DNA from: an uncultured Sphingomonadaceae bacterium
GTDB taxonomy: Bacteria; Pseudomonadota; Alphaproteobacteria; Sphingomonadales; Sphingomonadaceae
Reading direction: 5' to 3'
Assembly: GCA_947504025.1 (NCBI GenBank)
Contig: CANNFX010000001.1
Span: 124,001 to 188,000, forward strand
DNA length: 64,000 nt
Below, piece after piece: positions 19,774 to 29,363 of the stretch. Each line of letters begins with the position of its first letter. Position 1 is the stretch's first letter. The notes under the pieces were generated by a model. The model did no database searches and was not told the DNA's origin. It saw nothing but the letters and a program-made list of their open reading frames with translations. A program made the translations under genes and the position numbers.

Positions 19774-20079
19774 TTAAATCTCCTGCTCCACAGAGGCAAA
19801 ATGCCTCTATCTCATAGCGTTATCATTCGGCGGGAACGTCGCGGGTCCAAAACGGCAAAAAGCCCGGATGGCGTGCAATAAGGCTGCCGCCTGCCGGACT
19901 TACCCGAAACTGTCGAATGAAGCGTGCGCTTATGACGATTCGCGCGCGGCGTCAACTGGCAAGCAGCAGTCACCGCGCGAACCACCCAAATGGGACAGCG
20001 CTTGGTCGTTTCAACTGAAGCCTAGCCCCGATTGCTCACCGGGTCAAAACCGGGTGCCTGGCATTCTGGGATATTTGCA
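19774..20079. other. Gap between rpsM and the SRPBCC gene: terminator plus presumed alpha-operon leader
   Basis: About 306 bases with no convincing gene. It contains a minus-strand terminator (listed separately) and, near the rpsM start, a small hairpin AGAGGC/GCCTCT (19792-19808) in what should be the rpsM leader. The promoter of rpsM-rpsK-rpoA-rplQ should lie between about 19774 and 19856 but I could not assign clear -35 and -10 boxes. Confidence 0.6.
19857..19899 (-). terminator. Intrinsic terminator upstream of rpsM
   Basis: On the minus strand GTCCGG-CA-GGCG pairs with CGCC-AT-CCGGGC around a 14-base loop, followed at once by TTTTT (19857-19861). It lies about 180 bases after the SRPBCC gene stop, so it probably ends the spc-adk-SRPBCC transcript and separates it from the alpha operon. 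Confidence 0.7.
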
Positions 20080-20796
20080 CTATCTGCCCGGATCGAGCAG
20101 GAAATCCTCTGAATCGAGTGGTGATACTGATTCATTCTCCTCGGGCGCTTCTTCGTCCGACGCATCGTCCGCACCCTCTTTGTCGCTCTCCGCTACATCA
20201 GCGGCCGTTGGGCTACTGTCTGGAGCCTGAGTTGCGTCGCTCTTGGCTTCGCCGAGAGACCTCACGAGACGAGTGAGCTGCAATTGCATCACACCATCGA
20301 CAGCCTTCGAAATCACCTCGGGCTCATAACGCGAATAACCGCCGACCACATATTCGAACAATACGCGCGTGCCGTCCTTAACGGGTTTCAACGTAATGGT
20401 CAGCACGCCTTGCATCGGTTCACTTTGCAGCGGCCCAAGTGTCCCCACCATGCGCAACACACGTGGTGGATCCGATTGGAGCACTCGCATATGCTCGACG
20501 CTACCTCGGCGAACGCCTTCAGGTGCATCTTTCACAGCAGGAAGCAATTCGCAAAAGCACCCCCCGCCCTGCGCACTGATATACATATTATCGGAATCGC
20601 CGGACCAAGTGTGGTCGTCGCTCCACCATTTGCCTGGTACAATCAAACGCTGCCAGGTTTCATAGGGAGTTGCTGTCGTTACCGCAGCATTGCGAGTTTC
20701 AAATCCGCGCTCGCTGCTTTCGACAACTTCAGCGTTGGCTGGCTGCACAGCAAGACATGCCAAACCGGCTGCCAATCCAAGAATATTGCGTTTCAA
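20080..20796 (-). CDS. Exported SRPBCC (START-like) domain protein with acidic tail
   Basis: 238 residues. Signal peptide (about 1-22, ending ANA-EV), then a START-like fold from residue 30 to about 190: SSERGFETRNAAVTT, YETWQRLIVPGKWWSDDHTWSGD, and VLTITLKPVKDGTRVLFEYVVGGY are typical of bacterial SRPBCC polyketide-cyclase-like proteins that bind hydrophobic ligands. The last 45 residues are Asp/Glu/Ser-rich and look disordered. It sits between adk and rpsM, inside an otherwise conserved ribosomal gene order, 68 bases after adk. Ligand unknown. Confidence 0.8.
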   Translation of the reverse strand: MKRNILGLAAGLACLAVQPANAEVVESSERGFETRNAAVTTATPYETWQRLIVPGKWWSDDHTWSGDSDNMYISAQGGGCFCELLPAVKDAPEGVRRGSVEHMRVLQSDPPRVLRMVGTLGPLQSEPMQGVLTITLKPVKDGTRVLFEYVVGGYSRYEPEVISKAVDGVMQLQLTRLVRSLGEAKSDATQAPDSSPTAADVAESDKEGADDASDEEAPEENESVSPLDSEDFLLDPGR

Positions 20797-20864
20797 CTGG
20801 AACCCTCCATTCGACTATTACCTCACCTTAGCGAGGCTTTGCGCCGGAAGCGAGGGACAAGACC

Positions 20865-21509
20865 TCAGGAAAGAATGGCGTCTATCGCAGCAGTGACATC
20901 GTCAATCGCAGCCATACCATCGACCCGCGTCACAATGCCGCGCTCGTCATAGGGCACAAGGATAGGGGCAGTCTTACTGCGATATTCGTTCATGCGGTTA
21001 CGCACGGTTTCTTCCGTGTCATCTGGTCGCCGCTTGAATTCAGTTGAACCGCATTTATCGCACACGCCCTGCTGACGCGGAGTTTCGAAAGTGTCGTGAT
21101 AGCCTTTGCCGCAATTGGCGCAGGTAAACCGGCCAGTGATGCGTTCGACCAATGCATCCTCGTCAACACCCAACTCGATCACATGGTCGAGCTTGCGGCC
21201 GTGCTTTGCTAGAATTTCGTCAAGCAGATCAGCCTGCGCGGCCGTGCGAGGATAGCCATCGAAAATCGCTCCAATGCCTTCACCCATCGCGGCAAGTTCC
21301 GCATCAATCAGAGCTGTGACGATTTCGTCAGAAACGAGATCGCCCCGTTTCATGACTGCTTTCACTTGCAAGCCGATCGGTGTGCCTGCCTGCACGGCGG
21401 CTCGCAGCATATCACCGGTCGAAAGTTGCCGCATACCGTGGTTCTCGACCAGACGCTGCGACTGAGTACCCTTACCCGCTCCGGGCGGTCCAAGCAGAAT
21501 TATATTCAC
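20865..21509 (-). CDS. adk: Adenylate kinase
   Basis: 214 residues. Converts ATP + AMP to 2 ADP. It has the P-loop GPPGAGKGTQSQRL at residues 7-20, IFDGYPRTAAQADLLD, and a long-form LID domain with four cysteines (CANCGKGYHD and CDKCGSTEF), a zinc-binding LID as in many Gram-positive and alphaproteobacterial enzymes. It follows secY by 27 bases, the normal spc operon position. Confidence 0.97.
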   Translation of the reverse strand: MNIILLGPPGAGKGTQSQRLVENHGMRQLSTGDMLRAAVQAGTPIGLQVKAVMKRGDLVSDEIVTALIDAELAAMGEGIGAIFDGYPRTAAQADLLDEILAKHGRKLDHVIELGVDEDALVERITGRFTCANCGKGYHDTFETPRQQGVCDKCGSTEFKRRPDDTEETVRNRMNEYRSKTAPILVPYDERGIVTRVDGMAAIDDVTAAIDAILS

Positions 21510-21536
21510 GTCGTCAGAACCCCCGATGAATCGCGC

Positions 21537-22901
21537 TTAGCGCGTCCGGCCTTTGAGCTTGGCCTTCTTGATCAAGTCACCATACTGATGTGCCAGCAAA
21601 TGTGATTGAACCTGACTGATCGTGTCCACAGTAACGTTGACCACAATCAGAAGGCTTGTGCCGCCCAAGAAGAGTGGAACGCCTGTCTGTGCGATCATAT
21701 ATTCTGGCAACACGCAAACGAGCGTCAGATAGATCGCGCCGACCACGGTGATGCGAGTCAGAACATAATCCAGATAGGTCGCGGTGTTCTTGCCCGGGCG
21801 GATGCCGGGGATGAAACCGCCATTCTTCTTCAGATTTTCCGATGTTTCCTCAGGGTTGAAGACAACTGCGGTGTAGAAGAAGCAGAAGAAGATGATGCCG
21901 ATGGCATAGAGCAGCATGTAGAGCGGTTGCCCGTGCTGCAGATACTGGTTCAACGTCACGATGATGCCGCCTGCGGTGCTTTCAGTGCTTACCGAGTTAC
22001 CGGCAAACTGACTGATCGTCAGCGGTAGAAGCAGCAGTGAGCTGGCGAAGATCGGCGGGATAACGCCGGCGGTGTTAAGCTTAAGCGGAAGATGCGAGCG
22101 GTCGGCCTGCATTTGGCCGCGCTGGGTCGCACGCTTGGGATATTGGATCAGCAGCCGGCGCTGGGCCCGCTCCATGAAACAGATCAGTACGATCAGTACG
22201 AGAACCATCAACACAAGGCCGATGATGATGCCGGGCGAGATCGAGCCAGTCCGACCGCCTTCGAAAAGGTTTGCCGTGAAGGTCGGGAACTGAGCAACGA
22301 TACCTGCCATAATAATCAGGGAAACACCGTTACCGATACCGCGCGAGGTGATCTGCTCACCTAGCCACAGCAGGAACATTGTGCCGCCTACAAGGCTGAT
22401 CACAGCGCCAACGCGGAACATATAGCCCGGGTCAACTACCGCTTGAATGCCGCTGGCTGCGCCGAAGCTTTCAAGTCCGGCAGCAAGGAACCAACCCTGA
22501 ATCGCACAAAGGAACACTGTCCCGTAGCGCGTATATTGGTTCAGCTTCTGCCTACCGGACGCGCCCTCCTTCTTGATGGCGGCAAGCGTTGGATGCAGGG
22601 CCGAGGCCATCTGCACCACAATCGAAGCTGTGATGTAGGGCATAACGCCGAGAGCGATGAGGCTCATCCGCTCAAGACTACCGCCCGAAAATGTGTTGAA
22701 CAGATCCAAAATGCCGCCGCGGCCAAGATCAGCCAAGCTAGCAAGAGCTTGAGGATTGACCCCTGGTAGCGGCACGAAGCTCAGAAAACGGAATACAACC
22801 AGTGCACCAATGGTGAACATGATCCGTTTCCGCAGCTCGGTGGCTTTGGAAAAATTGGCGAGGCTCATATTGCTCGCGATATTGTCGGCGCGTGATGCCA
22901 T
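21537..22901 (-). CDS. secY: Protein translocase subunit SecY
   Basis: 454 residues with ten membrane helices. Core of the SecYEG channel. The N-terminal [19 protein letters not shown], plug-region sequence [43 protein letters not shown] loop and [31 protein letters not shown] are the standard SecY landmarks. It is separated from rplO by a 194-base spacer holding a long hairpin. Confidence 0.98.
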   Translation of the reverse strand: [454 protein letters not shown]

Positions 22902-23015
22902 TTTTCTGGGTGAGCCCTACACTTGAGACGACTTGGTGCCGGCGATTACCGGCGTTCGTGGGTCACATAAGGTGCGTAAAGCCGAATGTCGAACCCTACG
23001 CCCATAAAAACAATT

Positions 23016-23087
23016 GTCCCGGATGGTTTCAGGGCCGCTTTCCACAGACAAAATGCCTGATCTACGGCCCCGAAACGCATCCGGGAC
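23016..23087 (-). repeat. Long imperfect hairpin between rplO and secY
   Basis: GTCCCGGATG (23016-23025) pairs with CATCCGGGAC (23078-23087), GTTTC (23026-23030) with GAAAC (23072-23076), and GGGCCG (23032-23037) with CGGCCC (23065-23070). This gives a 21-bp stem with one bulge and one mismatch and a 27-base loop. No T-run follows, so it is more likely an mRNA processing or stability element, an attenuator or an interspersed repeat than a terminator. It lies about 115 bases before the secY start. Confidence 0.75.
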
Positions 23088-23095
23088 TATATGTC

Positions 23096-23632
23096 TTATT
23101 TTTTGCGGTCGGCCTTTTTGACCAAACGCTGTTTCTTGGCTTCTTCCTTGGCAGCTTTCACTTCAAGGTTGGTCGGGGCGAGAACTTCAACCGAACCACC
23201 AGCCTTCTCAACAGCAGCCTTGGCACCCTTCGATGCACCAGCGACGGAGAATTTGACCTTGTCCTTCAGTTCGCCCTTACCGAGCAAACGAACGCCGTCT
23301 TTACCGCCGCGAGCAAGGCCAGCGGCCTTAAGTGCTTCGTGATCGACAACCTTCTTACCGTCGAGCTTCTTCTCGTCGATGAACTTCTGGACCATGCCAA
23401 GGTTCACTTCGGCATAATCCTTGCCGAACGGGTTGTTGAAGCCACGCTTTGGAATACGCATGTGGAGCGGCATCTGGCCGCCTTCAAAGCCCTTTACGGC
23501 AACGCCTGAACGGCTCTTCTGGCCCTTCTGGCCGCGCCCTGCGGTCTTGCCTTTGCCCGAACCGATGCCACGGCCAACGCGAATACGCGTTTTACGGGCA
23601 CCAGGATTATCGCGGATATCATTAAGTTTCAT
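23096..23632 (-). CDS. rplO: 50S ribosomal protein L15
   Basis: 178 residues starting [30 protein letters not shown], the hallmark L15 N-terminus, followed by the Gly/Lys-rich stretch and [13 protein letters not shown]. The C-terminus carries an extra Lys/Ala-rich helix of about 25 residues ([15 protein letters not shown]). It assembles late into the large subunit. Confidence 0.97.
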   Translation of the reverse strand: MKLNDIRDNPGARKTRIRVGRGIGSGKGKTAGRGQKGQKSRSGVAVKGFEGGQMPLHMRIPKRGFNNPFGKDYAEVNLGMVQKFIDEKKLDGKKVVDHEALKAAGLARGGKDGVRLLGKGELKDKVKFSVAGASKGAKAAVEKAGGSVEVLAPTNLEVKAAKEEAKKQRLVKKADRKK

Positions 23633-23709
23633 AGTCTTGCACTCGCTTTCGCTTACTAGGCCCCAAAGGGGTTCGCGCTAAATGCCCAGGATTGGGCTAA
23701 AACAGGAAC

Positions 23710-23730
23710 GGCCCGGTACAAGCCCGGGCC
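23710..23730 (-). terminator. GC-rich hairpin between rpmD and rplO (possible attenuator)
   Basis: GGCCCGG (23710-23716) pairs with CCGGGCC (23724-23730) around a 7-base loop; on the minus strand it is followed by GTTCCTGTTTTAG. It could partly terminate or slow transcription between rpmD and rplO. The T-stretch is weak, so complete termination is unlikely, and rplO and secY depend on read-through. Confidence 0.5.
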
Positions 23731-23752
23731 GCCCAAAGTCAATCATTCAAAG

Positions 23753-23938
23753 TCAGTCGACGACCTGCACCATGTGAGGAAGCTTGGCGATTGTGCCACG
23801 CACCTCAGCGGTGTCTGTCAGTTCGACGACCTTGTGCATCTTGTTAAGGCCGAGGCCGATCAACATTTGACGCTGCTTTGCTGGACGGCGGATTGGCGAA
23901 CCGATCTGCTTCAGCTTGATGGTCTTCTTAGCTGCCAT
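23753..23938 (-). CDS. rpmD: 50S ribosomal protein L30
   Basis: 61 residues: [20 protein letters not shown] and [20 protein letters not shown] are the L30 signatures. Located five bases after rpsE and before rplO, as in the standard spc operon. Confidence 0.97.
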   Translation of the reverse strand: MAAKKTIKLKQIGSPIRRPAKQRQMLIGLGLNKMHKVVELTDTAEVRGTIAKLPHMVQVVD

Positions 23939-23943
23939 TGATC

Positions 23944-24747
23944 TTACTCCGTAACCGCTGCGGCTTCAGCTTCGGCTTCTGCCTCGCTTGAGCCACCGCT
24001 GCGACCCAGCAGGTCGGCAACCTTTTTACCACGACGTTGAGCAACCGACTTCGGTGAAGTCTGGTTGACGAGCGCGTCGAAGGTTGCGCGGATCATGTTG
24101 TAGGGGTTGGACGAACCGACCGATTTGGTCACAACGTCAGCGACGCCCAGGCTTTCGAAAACGGCACGCATTGGGCCACCTGCGATGATGCCGGTACCAG
24201 CTGGTGCGGAACGAACGGTCACCTTACCAGCGCCGAAACGGCCCTTGGCATCATGATGAAGCGTGCGGCCATCCTTCAAAGGAACGCGGATCATCTTCTT
24301 CTTGGCAGCTGCAGTAGCCTTGTTGATAGCTTCAGGCACTTCACGTGCCTTGCCCTTGCCGAAGCCGACGCGGCCAGTGCCGTCACCAACCACAACCAGT
24401 GCAGCGAAACCAAAACGCTTACCGCCTTTAACAGTCTTCGAGACGCGGTTGATGTGGACGAGCTTCTCGATCGTGCCATCATCTTCTTCGTCACGGCCAC
24501 CACGGCGATTGCCATCACGGCCGCCACGGCCACCGCCACGGTTGTTACCGCCTCCGCGGTTATTGCCGCCGCGAGCGTTACGCGGGTTTTCACGTGGCTT
24601 AGAAGCGTCAGCCGCAGGAGCTGGCGCAGCTTCAGCAACGGGAGCCGCTTCAGCCTTAGCTTCTACAGCAGGAGCTGCTTCCACTTTGGCTTCTTCAACC
24701 TTTGGCGCTTCTGGAGCGGCGTCTTCAGTTTTCTTTTCGTCAGCCAT
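23944..24747 (-). CDS. rpsE: 30S ribosomal protein S5 with long Ala/Glu and RGG-rich N-terminal extension
   Basis: 267 residues against about 165-200 for most S5. The conserved S5 core begins near residue 90 ([19 protein letters not shown]) and includes [17 protein letters not shown] and [17 protein letters not shown]. The first 50 residues are Ala/Glu/Pro repeats ([19 protein letters not shown]), followed by an Asn/Arg/Gly segment with repeated GGNNRGG and GGRGGRDG units (about residues 57-85). The extension is in frame, has the same codon use, and ends at the normal core, so it looks real. S5 contributes to decoding fidelity and mRNA unwinding. Confidence 0.97.
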   Translation of the reverse strand: MADEKKTEDAAPEAPKVEEAKVEAAPAVEAKAEAAPVAEAAPAPAADASKPRENPRNARGGNNRGGGNNRGGGRGGRDGNRRGGRDEEDDGTIEKLVHINRVSKTVKGGKRFGFAALVVVGDGTGRVGFGKGKAREVPEAINKATAAAKKKMIRVPLKDGRTLHHDAKGRFGAGKVTVRSAPAGTGIIAGGPMRAVFESLGVADVVTKSVGSSNPYNMIRATFDALVNQTSPKSVAQRRGKKVADLLGRSGGSSEAEAEAEAAAVTE

Positions 24748-24749
24748 AA

Positions 24750-25094
24750 TCAGAACTCCAGCCCGCCTTCGCGGGCGGCATCGGCCAGCGCCTTAACGCG
24801 GCCGTGAAACAGGAAACCACCGCGATCGAACACGACAGTTGTGACGCCGGCCTTTTTGGCGGCGGCGGCGATATCCTTGCCCACCGTTACAGCAGCATCA
24901 ACGTTTGCACCGGACTTTTTCACGCCAAGCGTGGAAGCAGCGGCAATCGTACGGCCTTCGCCGTCATTGATGATCTGTGCATAGATGTGACGGCCAGTGC
25001 GGTGCACCGACAGACGGGGACGATCGCCAGAACGCGCACGAAGTGCGGTACGGACGCGGCGGCGACGCCGTTCGAATAGAGAAAGCTTTGCCAT
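24750..25094 (-). CDS. rplR: 50S ribosomal protein L18
   Basis: 114 residues from the ATG at 25092-25094: [40 protein letters not shown] and [24 protein letters not shown]. It binds 5S rRNA. A longer upstream frame overlaps rplF and was discarded, since L18 normally starts here. Two bases separate it from rpsE. Confidence 0.97.
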   Translation of the reverse strand: MAKLSLFERRRRRVRTALRARSGDRPRLSVHRTGRHIYAQIINDGEGRTIAAASTLGVKKSGANVDAAVTVGKDIAAAAKKAGVTTVVFDRGGFLFHGRVKALADAAREGGLEF

Positions 25095-25095
25095 C

Positions 25096-25629
25096 TTACT
25101 TCTTCTTCCCTTCCTTGCGGAAGACGTACTCGCCGCGGTACTTGATGCCCTTGCCCTTATATGGCTCCGGCTTCCTCCAACGGCGGATTTCAGCGGCAAA
25201 CTGGCCTACGGCCTGCTTGTCTGTACCGCTGATTTCAATGGTGGTCTGATCGGGCGTCTTCACTTCAATGCCTTCCGGCACATCAAGATCGACATCGTGG
25301 CTGAAACCGAGCTGAAGCTTGAGCTTCTTGCCCTGTGTAGAGGCACGATAGCCAACACCCGAAATTTCGAGGACCTTGGTGAAACCGTCGGTCACACCTT
25401 CGACGAGGTTCGAAACCAGCGTACGATGCATGCCCCAGAAGGACCTCGCACGCTTGGTGTCGTTCGCAGGCTTAACCTGGATTTCGTCACCCTCGACCTT
25501 ATAGTCGATGTCTTCGGCCAGACCCATTGTGAGGGTACCCTTAGGGCCCTTCACACTGATCGTACCATTCTCGATACTGGCAGTTACGCCTGTAGGAATA
25601 GCAACGGCCTTTTTACCGATGCGGCTCAT
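25096..25629 (-). CDS. rplF: 50S ribosomal protein L6
   Basis: 177 residues, [22 protein letters not shown] at the start and the conserved [19 protein letters not shown] and [15 protein letters not shown] near the C-terminus. Located next to the factor-binding stalk base. Its start codon shares a base with the rpsH stop. Confidence 0.98.
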   Translation of the reverse strand: MSRIGKKAVAIPTGVTASIENGTISVKGPKGTLTMGLAEDIDYKVEGDEIQVKPANDTKRARSFWGMHRTLVSNLVEGVTDGFTKVLEISGVGYRASTQGKKLKLQLGFSHDVDLDVPEGIEVKTPDQTTIEISGTDKQAVGQFAAEIRRWRKPEPYKGKGIKYRGEYVFRKEGKKK

Positions 25630-26024
25630 CAGAACACCTCCGCGAGCACTTCGCCGCCGACGTTTTCAGTCCGTGCTTCGATATCCGAAAGCACGCCCTT
25701 AGGCGTCGAGACGATAGAGATACCAAGACCGTTGCGGATGGTCGGAAGCTCACGGCTTCCCGAATATACGCGGCGGCCCGGCTTGGACACGCGGGCGACA
25801 TGCTTGATAGCAGGCTCGCCTTCGAAATATTTGAGTTCGATCTTCAGTGCCTTGTGGGCACCGGTTTCGTCCTCGGAATAGCCACGAATATAACCTTCGC
25901 GTTGGAGAACTTCCAACACGTTGGCACGCAGCTTCGACGCAGGCGAGAGGACAGAGTCCTTCTTAGCACGCTGGCCGTTGCGAATGCGGGTGAGCATATC
26001 ACCCAGGGGATCGGTCAATGACAT
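25629..26024 (-). CDS. rpsH: 30S ribosomal protein S8
   Basis: 131 residues: [21 protein letters not shown] start, [12 protein letters not shown], and the C-terminal [23 protein letters not shown]8 binds the central domain of 16S rRNA and in enteric bacteria represses the spc operon. It follows rpsN by 10 bases. Confidence 0.98.
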   Translation of the reverse strand: MSLTDPLGDMLTRIRNGQRAKKDSVLSPASKLRANVLEVLQREGYIRGYSEDETGAHKALKIELKYFEGEPAIKHVARVSKPGRRVYSGSRELPTIRNGLGISIVSTPKGVLSDIEARTENVGGEVLAEVF

Positions 26025-26034
26025 ATTCTGATCC

Positions 26035-26340
26035 TTACCAGCTCGACTTCGTCACGCCGGGGATCATCCCCTTATTGGCGAGATTGCGCAGTTCGATACG
26101 GTTGAGGCCGAACTTACGATAATAGCCGCGCGGGCGGCCGGTGGTGGTGCAGCGATTGCGCACACGTGTGGGGTTCGCATTACGCGGCAGTTCAGCCATC
26201 TGAAGACGGGCGATCAAACGTTCACCCTCATCGAGCGACTTATCGTTCGCCGTTTCCTTCAGTTTGGCATACTTTGCAGCATACTTCTTGACGAGCAGCT
26301 TACGCTTCTCGTTCTTGTTGATCGAACTCAGTTTCGCCAT
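26035..26340 (-). CDS. rpsN: 30S ribosomal protein S14 (zinc-free type)
   Basis: 101 residues. The long, cysteine-poor form: the C-terminal region [24 protein letters not shown] lacks the paired CxxC of the zinc-binding form. Located between rplE and rpsH as usual. Confidence 0.98.
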   Translation of the reverse strand: MAKLSSINKNEKRKLLVKKYAAKYAKLKETANDKSLDEGERLIARLQMAELPRNANPTRVRNRCTTTGRPRGYYRKFGLNRIELRNLANKGMIPGVTKSSW

Positions 26341-26365
26341 TGGACTTAAGCTCCTTACGTACGGC

Positions 26366-26953
26366 TTACGCCGCCGCCTTTTCTTCTTCGCCCTGCTCTT
26401 CAGCCGGGAACGGGAAACCGAACAAACGCAGCAGCTCGCGCGCTTCGTCGTCGGTATTCGCTGTTGTCGTTACGATGATATCCATGCCGCGAACCTGATC
26501 GATCCGGTCATAGCTGATTTCAGGGAACACGATCTGCTCCTTGAGACCCATCGCGTAATTGCCACGTCCATCAAAGCTCTTCGGGTTTACACCACGAAAA
26601 TCTCGAATGCGGGGCATTGCGATTGTGATGAGGCGGTCGAGGAATTCGTACATCCGTTCACGGCGCATCGTTACCTTTGCACCGATTGGCATGCCTTCGC
26701 GCAGCTTGAACTGTGCAATCGACTTCTTCGCCTTGGTGATCACTGGCTTCTGGCCGGCGATCAATTCCATTTCCTCAGCCGCGTTAGCGACCTTCTTCTT
26801 GTCCTGGCTGGCTTCGCCAACACCCATGTTGAGTACGATCTTTTCGATCGCAGGAACTTGCATACGGTTGGTGTAACCGAACTTTTCGGTCATCGCTTTG
26901 ACGATTACGTCATCATAGCGCTGACGCATACGGGCGACATACTTATCAGCCAT
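26366..26953 (-). CDS. rplE: 50S ribosomal protein L5
   Basis: 195 residues: [41 protein letters not shown] and [25 protein letters not shown]. It binds 5S rRNA and forms the bridge to S13. A short Glu/Ala tail follows the core. Its start overlaps the rplX stop by eight bases. Confidence 0.98.
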   Translation of the reverse strand: MADKYVARMRQRYDDVIVKAMTEKFGYTNRMQVPAIEKIVLNMGVGEASQDKKKVANAAEEMELIAGQKPVITKAKKSIAQFKLREGMPIGAKVTMRRERMYEFLDRLITIAMPRIRDFRGVNPKSFDGRGNYAMGLKEQIVFPEISYDRIDQVRGMDIIVTTTANTDDEARELLRLFGFPFPAEEQGEEEKAAA

Positions 26954-27266
26954 CGATCTTTTCCCCCGACTTCACGGCCACACGGACCTTCTTGCCGTCA
27001 TGCTCTTCAAAGCGGACGCGGGTGGGTTTGCCATCCTTAGGATCAGCAACAGCAACCTTGCAAATATGCATCGGGGCTTCGAAACGATCGATGCCGCCCT
27101 GCGGGTTTGCCTGGCTGGGTTTACGGTGACGGGCAGCAATGTTGATGCCTTCGACCACGATCTTGCCATCTTTCGGCGAGACCTTGGAGACAGTGCCGGT
27201 ACGGCCCTTGTCTTTGCCCGAAAGCACGACAACGCTGTCGCCTTTTTTGATACGAGCGGCGCCCAT
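26946..27266 (-). CDS. rplX: 50S ribosomal protein L24
   Basis: 106 residues: the KOW motif [20 protein letters not shown] at the N-terminus, then [20 protein letters not shown] and [13 protein letters not shown]. It initiates large-subunit assembly. It overlaps both neighbours: one base with rplN and eight bases with rplE. Confidence 0.98.
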   Translation of the reverse strand: MGAARIKKGDSVVVLSGKDKGRTGTVSKVSPKDGKIVVEGINIAARHRKPSQANPQGGIDRFEAPMHICKVAVADPKDGKPTRVRFEEHDGKKVRVAVKSGEKIDG

Positions 27267-27634
27267 TACAACACCTCCGGTGCGAGCGAGATGATCTTCA
27301 TGAACCCGCGGCCGCGAAGTTCGCGGACGACTGGGCCAAAGATACGCGTGCCGATTGGCTCTTCGCTCTTGTTCACGAGGACAGCGGCATTGCTGTCAAA
27401 ACGGATGACGCTGCCGTCTGTGCGGCGGACATCCTTGCGAGTGCGAACGATCACAGCACGGTGAACGTCGCCTTTCTTTACCTTGGCGCGCGGTGCGGCT
27501 TCCTTGATGGAAACAACAATCACGTCGCCTACGCTGGCAAAACGGCGCTTAGACCCGCCCAGTACCTTAATGCACTGGACACGTTTTGCGCCGCTATTGT
27601 CAGCGACTTCCAGGTTAGACTGCATCTGAATCAT
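27266..27634 (-). CDS. rplN: 50S ribosomal protein L14
   Basis: 122 residues, full length: [49 protein letters not shown] and [13 protein letters not shown] are invariant L14 features. First gene of the spc segment. A 55-base gap to rpsQ contains a small TGTCAGA/TCTGACA hairpin (27660-27678). Confidence 0.98.
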   Translation of the reverse strand: MIQMQSNLEVADNSGAKRVQCIKVLGGSKRRFASVGDVIVVSIKEAAPRAKVKKGDVHRAVIVRTRKDVRRTDGSVIRFDSNAAVLVNKSEEPIGTRIFGPVVRELRGRGFMKIISLAPEVL

Positions 27635-27689
27635 GGATTCAGTTCCTTCTTACACGGCTTGTCAGAACAAGTCTGACAGTTCCAAAAAC

Positions 27690-27989
27690 TTACGTATTGC
27701 TGCCGGCGGCCGCTTCGACTTCGATATCAGCGTCAACGGCAACACCCTTGCTCGCCTGCAAGGTGTCGAGCACCTTCCAGGTTTTGGTCTTGGAGATCGG
27801 TTTGGTCTCCTCGATCCGGACGGTGTCACCCACCTTGTGAGCATTTTCCTCATCGTGAGCGTGATACTTCTTCGAACGCCGGATGATCTTCCCATAGAGT
27901 GGGTGCTTCACCTTGCGTTCGACCTTCACAGTCACTGATTTATTCATCTTGTCGGAGGTTACAGTTCCGACCAGGATACGTTTAGGCAT
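27690..27989 (-). CDS. rpsQ: 30S ribosomal protein S17
   Basis: 99 residues from the ATG at 27987-27989: [39 protein letters not shown] and [20 protein letters not shown]. The C-terminal 20 residues ([15 protein letters not shown]) go beyond the usual end. The longer frame upstream overlaps rpmC and was dropped. Confidence 0.98.
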   Translation of the reverse strand: MPKRILVGTVTSDKMNKSVTVKVERKVKHPLYGKIIRRSKKYHAHDEENAHKVGDTVRIEETKPISKTKTWKVLDTLQASKGVAVDADIEVEAAAGSNT

Positions 27990-27999
27990 CGGTTTGTCC

Positions 28000-28215
28000 T
28001 CAAGCCTTGGCGGTGGCGCTAGCCGCCCGCTCGTTCTGTAGCGTCTTGATGCGGGCGACGTCGCGGCGAACTTCTTGGATGCGCGCGGGGCGTTCCAACT
28101 GGTTCGTAGCCGACTGGAAACGCAGGTTAAACTGCTCACGCTTCAATTCGGCCAGCTCAACTGCGAGCTCGTCATCGGATTTGGTCCGCAGGTCTTCGAT
28201 CTTAGCCACGATCAA
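28000..28215 (-). CDS. rpmC: 50S ribosomal protein L29
   Basis: 71 residues: [28 protein letters not shown] then [22 protein letters not shown], the two-helix hairpin of L29 at the tunnel exit, where it takes part in the docking surface for SRP and trigger factor. The start overlaps the rplP stop by four bases. Confidence 0.98.
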   Translation of the reverse strand: MIVAKIEDLRTKSDDELAVELAELKREQFNLRFQSATNQLERPARIQEVRRDVARIKTLQNERAASATAKA

Positions 28216-28643
28216 CCCTCCAGGTGCGAGGTGTCACCCAGACGGGCAACAACCTTGGTTTTGATAGGGAGCTTCATTGCAGCACGCTCGAAAGCGACTG
28301 CAGCGAGCGGGCCGGGAACGCCGTCCAGTTCGAAAATGATGCGGCCCGGCTTTACGCGAGCAGCCCAGAATTCGACGGAGCCCTTACCTTTACCCTGACG
28401 AACTTCGGCAGGCTTCTTGGTTACAGGCACGTCCGGGAAGATACGGATCCACAAACGTCCCTGACGCTTGATGTGACGCGTGATCGCGCGGCGAGCCGCT
28501 TCGATCTGCCGAGCCGTGATACGCTCTGGTTCCATAGCCTTCAGGCCATATGAACCGAAGTTCAGGTCGGTGCCGCCACGGGCATTGCCCTTGATCCGGC
28601 CCTTAAAGGCCTTGCGGTATTTGGTTTTTTTCGGTTGCAGCAT
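28212..28643 (-). CDS. rplP: 50S ribosomal protein L16
   Basis: 143 residues: [24 protein letters not shown] and the region [31 protein letters not shown] are textbook L16. It lies near the A-site tRNA elbow. Located 21 bases after rpsC. Confidence 0.98.
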   Translation of the reverse strand: MLQPKKTKYRKAFKGRIKGNARGGTDLNFGSYGLKAMEPERITARQIEAARRAITRHIKRQGRLWIRIFPDVPVTKKPAEVRQGKGKGSVEFWAARVKPGRIIFELDGVPGPLAAVAFERAAMKLPIKTKVVARLGDTSHLEG

Positions 28644-28664
28644 GGTGCTTACTCTCGAATTCTA

Positions 28665-29360
28665 TCAGCGGGCCGGACGCACGCCGGAAGTCTGAGCTTC
28701 CAGCATTAGTCGGTCTTGTGCGGTCGGATCGTTGGCCAGGATTTCTCCCTTGAAGACCCAGACCTTGATGCCGATGATGCCATAGGCAGTCAGGGCTTCG
28801 GCTTCGGCGTAATCAACGTTGGCGCGCAGCGTATGAAGCGGAACGCGGCCTTCGTGATAACGTTCGACGCGAGCAATTTCAGCACCGCCAAGACGGCCGC
28901 CGCACTGGATCTTGATGCCTTCGGCACCCAGACGCATGGCAGACTGCATGGCGCGCTTCATTGCACGGCGGAACGCGATACGGCGGATCAGCTGATCGGC
29001 AATACCTTGCGCAACGAGCTTGGCATCGATTTCCGGCTTGCGGATTTCGACGATGTTCAGCTTAACTTCGCTGTCAGTCATCTTGGCAAGTTTCGAACGA
29101 AGCGCTTCAATGTCCGCGCCCTTCTTACCAATGATAACACCAGGACGCGCCGCATAGATCGAAACACGGCAAAGCTTTGCTGGACGTTCGATAACTACCT
29201 TGGAAATCGCAGCCTGAGGCAGCGAGCCCATGATGTGTTTACGAATTTCGATGTCTTCCTTGAGCAGCTGAGCATAGTCACGCCCTTCGGCGTACCAGCG
29301 GCTGTCCCAAGTACGGTTGATCTGCAAACGCAGGCCGATCGGATTGCTCTTATGACCCAT
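28665..29360 (-). CDS. rpsC: 30S ribosomal protein S3
   Basis: 231 residues: [24 protein letters not shown] start, KH domain with [20 protein letters not shown], and the C-terminal [27 protein letters not shown]. Lines the mRNA entry channel together with S4 and S5. Confidence 0.98.
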   Translation of the reverse strand: MGHKSNPIGLRLQINRTWDSRWYAEGRDYAQLLKEDIEIRKHIMGSLPQAAISKVVIERPAKLCRVSIYAARPGVIIGKKGADIEALRSKLAKMTDSEVKLNIVEIRKPEIDAKLVAQGIADQLIRRIAFRRAMKRAMQSAMRLGAEGIKIQCGGRLGGAEIARVERYHEGRVPLHTLRANVDYAEAEALTAYGIIGIKVWVFKGEILANDPTAQDRLMLEAQTSGVRPAR

Positions 29361-29363
29361 GGA

